From positions 1-5,077 of the forward strand of contig JAFULE010000125.1 in the NCBI GenBank assembly GCA_017483235.1: a stretch of DNA of 5,077 bases. Reading direction: 5' to 3'. The DNA is from Faecalibacterium sp. GTDB taxonomy: Bacteria > Bacillota > Clostridia > Oscillospirales > Ruminococcaceae. The position numbers were made by a program, and so were the translations under genes. Positions 4,621 to 5,077 of the stretch are shown one piece after another (the first letter of the stretch is position 1; every line of letters starts with the position of its first letter). Under the pieces are notes generated by a model. That model was not told where the DNA came from and ran no database searches. It worked only from the letters and a program-made list of their open reading frames with translations.

Positions 4621-5077
4621 ATGGAATATCGTGTGTTGGGCAAAACCGGGCTGCAGATCTCCCGCATGGGCCTGGGCGGCATTCCCATCCAGCGTGTGGA
4701 TGCGGCTGCCACCAAAACCCTGATCCGCCATCTGGCCGAAGCCGGGGTGAACTACATCGACACCGCCCGCGGCTACACCGTCAGCGAGGAATATCTGGGC
4801 GAAGCGCTGGAGGGTCTGCGCGATCAATTTGTGCTGGCCACCAAAAGCATGGCCCGCGACAAAGAGGGCATGGCCCGCGACATCGACATCAGCCTGAAGA
4901 ATCTGCGCACGGACCATATCGAGCTGTATCAGGTGCACAACCCCAATCTTTCTCAGCTGCAGCAGATCATTGCCCCCGGCGGTGCGCTGGAAGCATTGGT
5001 GCAAGCCCGTGCCGCCGGTAAGATCGGCCATATCGGCCTGACCTGCCACTCGCTGGAGGTGTTTGAAAAGGCCCTGA
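4621..5077 (+). CDS. Aldo/keto reductase, N-terminal 152 residues, cut by the window end
   Basis: This is an NAD(P)H-dependent oxidoreductase of the aldo/keto reductase (TIM-barrel) superfamily, cytoplasmic, reducing a carbonyl to an alcohol. The catalytic tetrad is complete in the visible part: D47 and Y52 (NYIDTARGYT), K75 (VLATKS) and H106 (LYQVHNPN). The opening MEYRVLGKTGLQIS, then GGIPIQR at 19-25 and TARGYTVSEE at 48-57, resembles the COG1453 group of anaerobes. Members of that group often carry a C-terminal 4Fe-4S domain, but that part lies beyond the window. The ATG at 4621 has GGGAGG at 4608-4613, seven bases upstream. The gene follows the zinc-ribbon gene by 42 bases and is probably read from the promoter at 4286-4314. 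The substrate is unknown. Confidence 0.9.
   Translation, partial: MEYRVLGKTGLQISRMGLGGIPIQRVDAAATKTLIRHLAEAGVNYIDTARGYTVSEEYLGEALEGLRDQFVLATKSMARDKEGMARDIDISLKNLRTDHIELYQVHNPNLSQLQQIIAPGGALEALVQARAAGKIGHIGLTCHSLEVFEKAL

Noticed and set aside
4363..5049. 228-codon leftward open frame across the zinc-ribbon gene and the reductase
   Set aside because: It runs antisense to two genes with intact motifs and ribosome sites, and crosses the gap between them.
1..5077. CRISPR array, tRNA, rRNA or riboswitch
   Set aside because: No spaced direct repeats, no tRNA-like T-loop or anticodon arrangement and no recognisable riboswitch core were seen on either strand.

Overview
The window looks like chromosomal DNA from a fairly GC-rich anaerobic member of the Clostridia, probably a gut Oscillospiraceae relative of Faecalibacterium, Gemmiger or Subdoligranulum. 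This rests on strong AGGAGG-type ribosome sites, TTGNNN-17-TATAAT promoters, GC-rich third codon positions in the host genes and the gene families present. The genus is inferred and not proven by the sequence.

Layout. Bases 1 to about 1780 are a nearly complete IS3-family (IS150-like) insertion sequence. It carries orfA (three helix-turn-helix units plus a coiled coil), an A7 slippery heptamer in the correct phase, and orfB in the -1 frame with an intact DD(35)E catalytic triad. Its left tip seems to lie a few bases outside the window. The element is visibly richer in A+T than the DNA to its right and looks intact. Bases 1839 to 4170 are a two-gene leftward operon: an alpha/beta hydrolase of the proline-iminopeptidase (S33) type, followed after one base by a GPH/MelB-type cation symporter. 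Bases 4171 to 4353 form a divergent regulatory region with one recognisable promoter facing each way and a palindrome in the leftward promoter. Bases 4354 to 5077 read rightward: a 74-residue zinc-ribbon protein, then an aldo/keto reductase cut off by the window end.

How the parts work together. The hydrolase and symporter are probably made from one mRNA with coupled translation, which suggests uptake of a small solute followed by cleavage of an ester, amide or peptide bond. The IS sits just downstream of this operon and points toward it. The IS has two apparent protections against outside transcription. A long hairpin buries the orfA ribosome site in transcripts entering from the left. A hairpin with a T6 tract over the orfB stop codon should end transcripts arriving from the transporter side.

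I found no clearly new multi-gene system. The points most worth a second look are the ribosome-site hairpin, the three-HTH OrfA with a possible internal start, the antisense terminator, and the palindrome in the hydrolase promoter.
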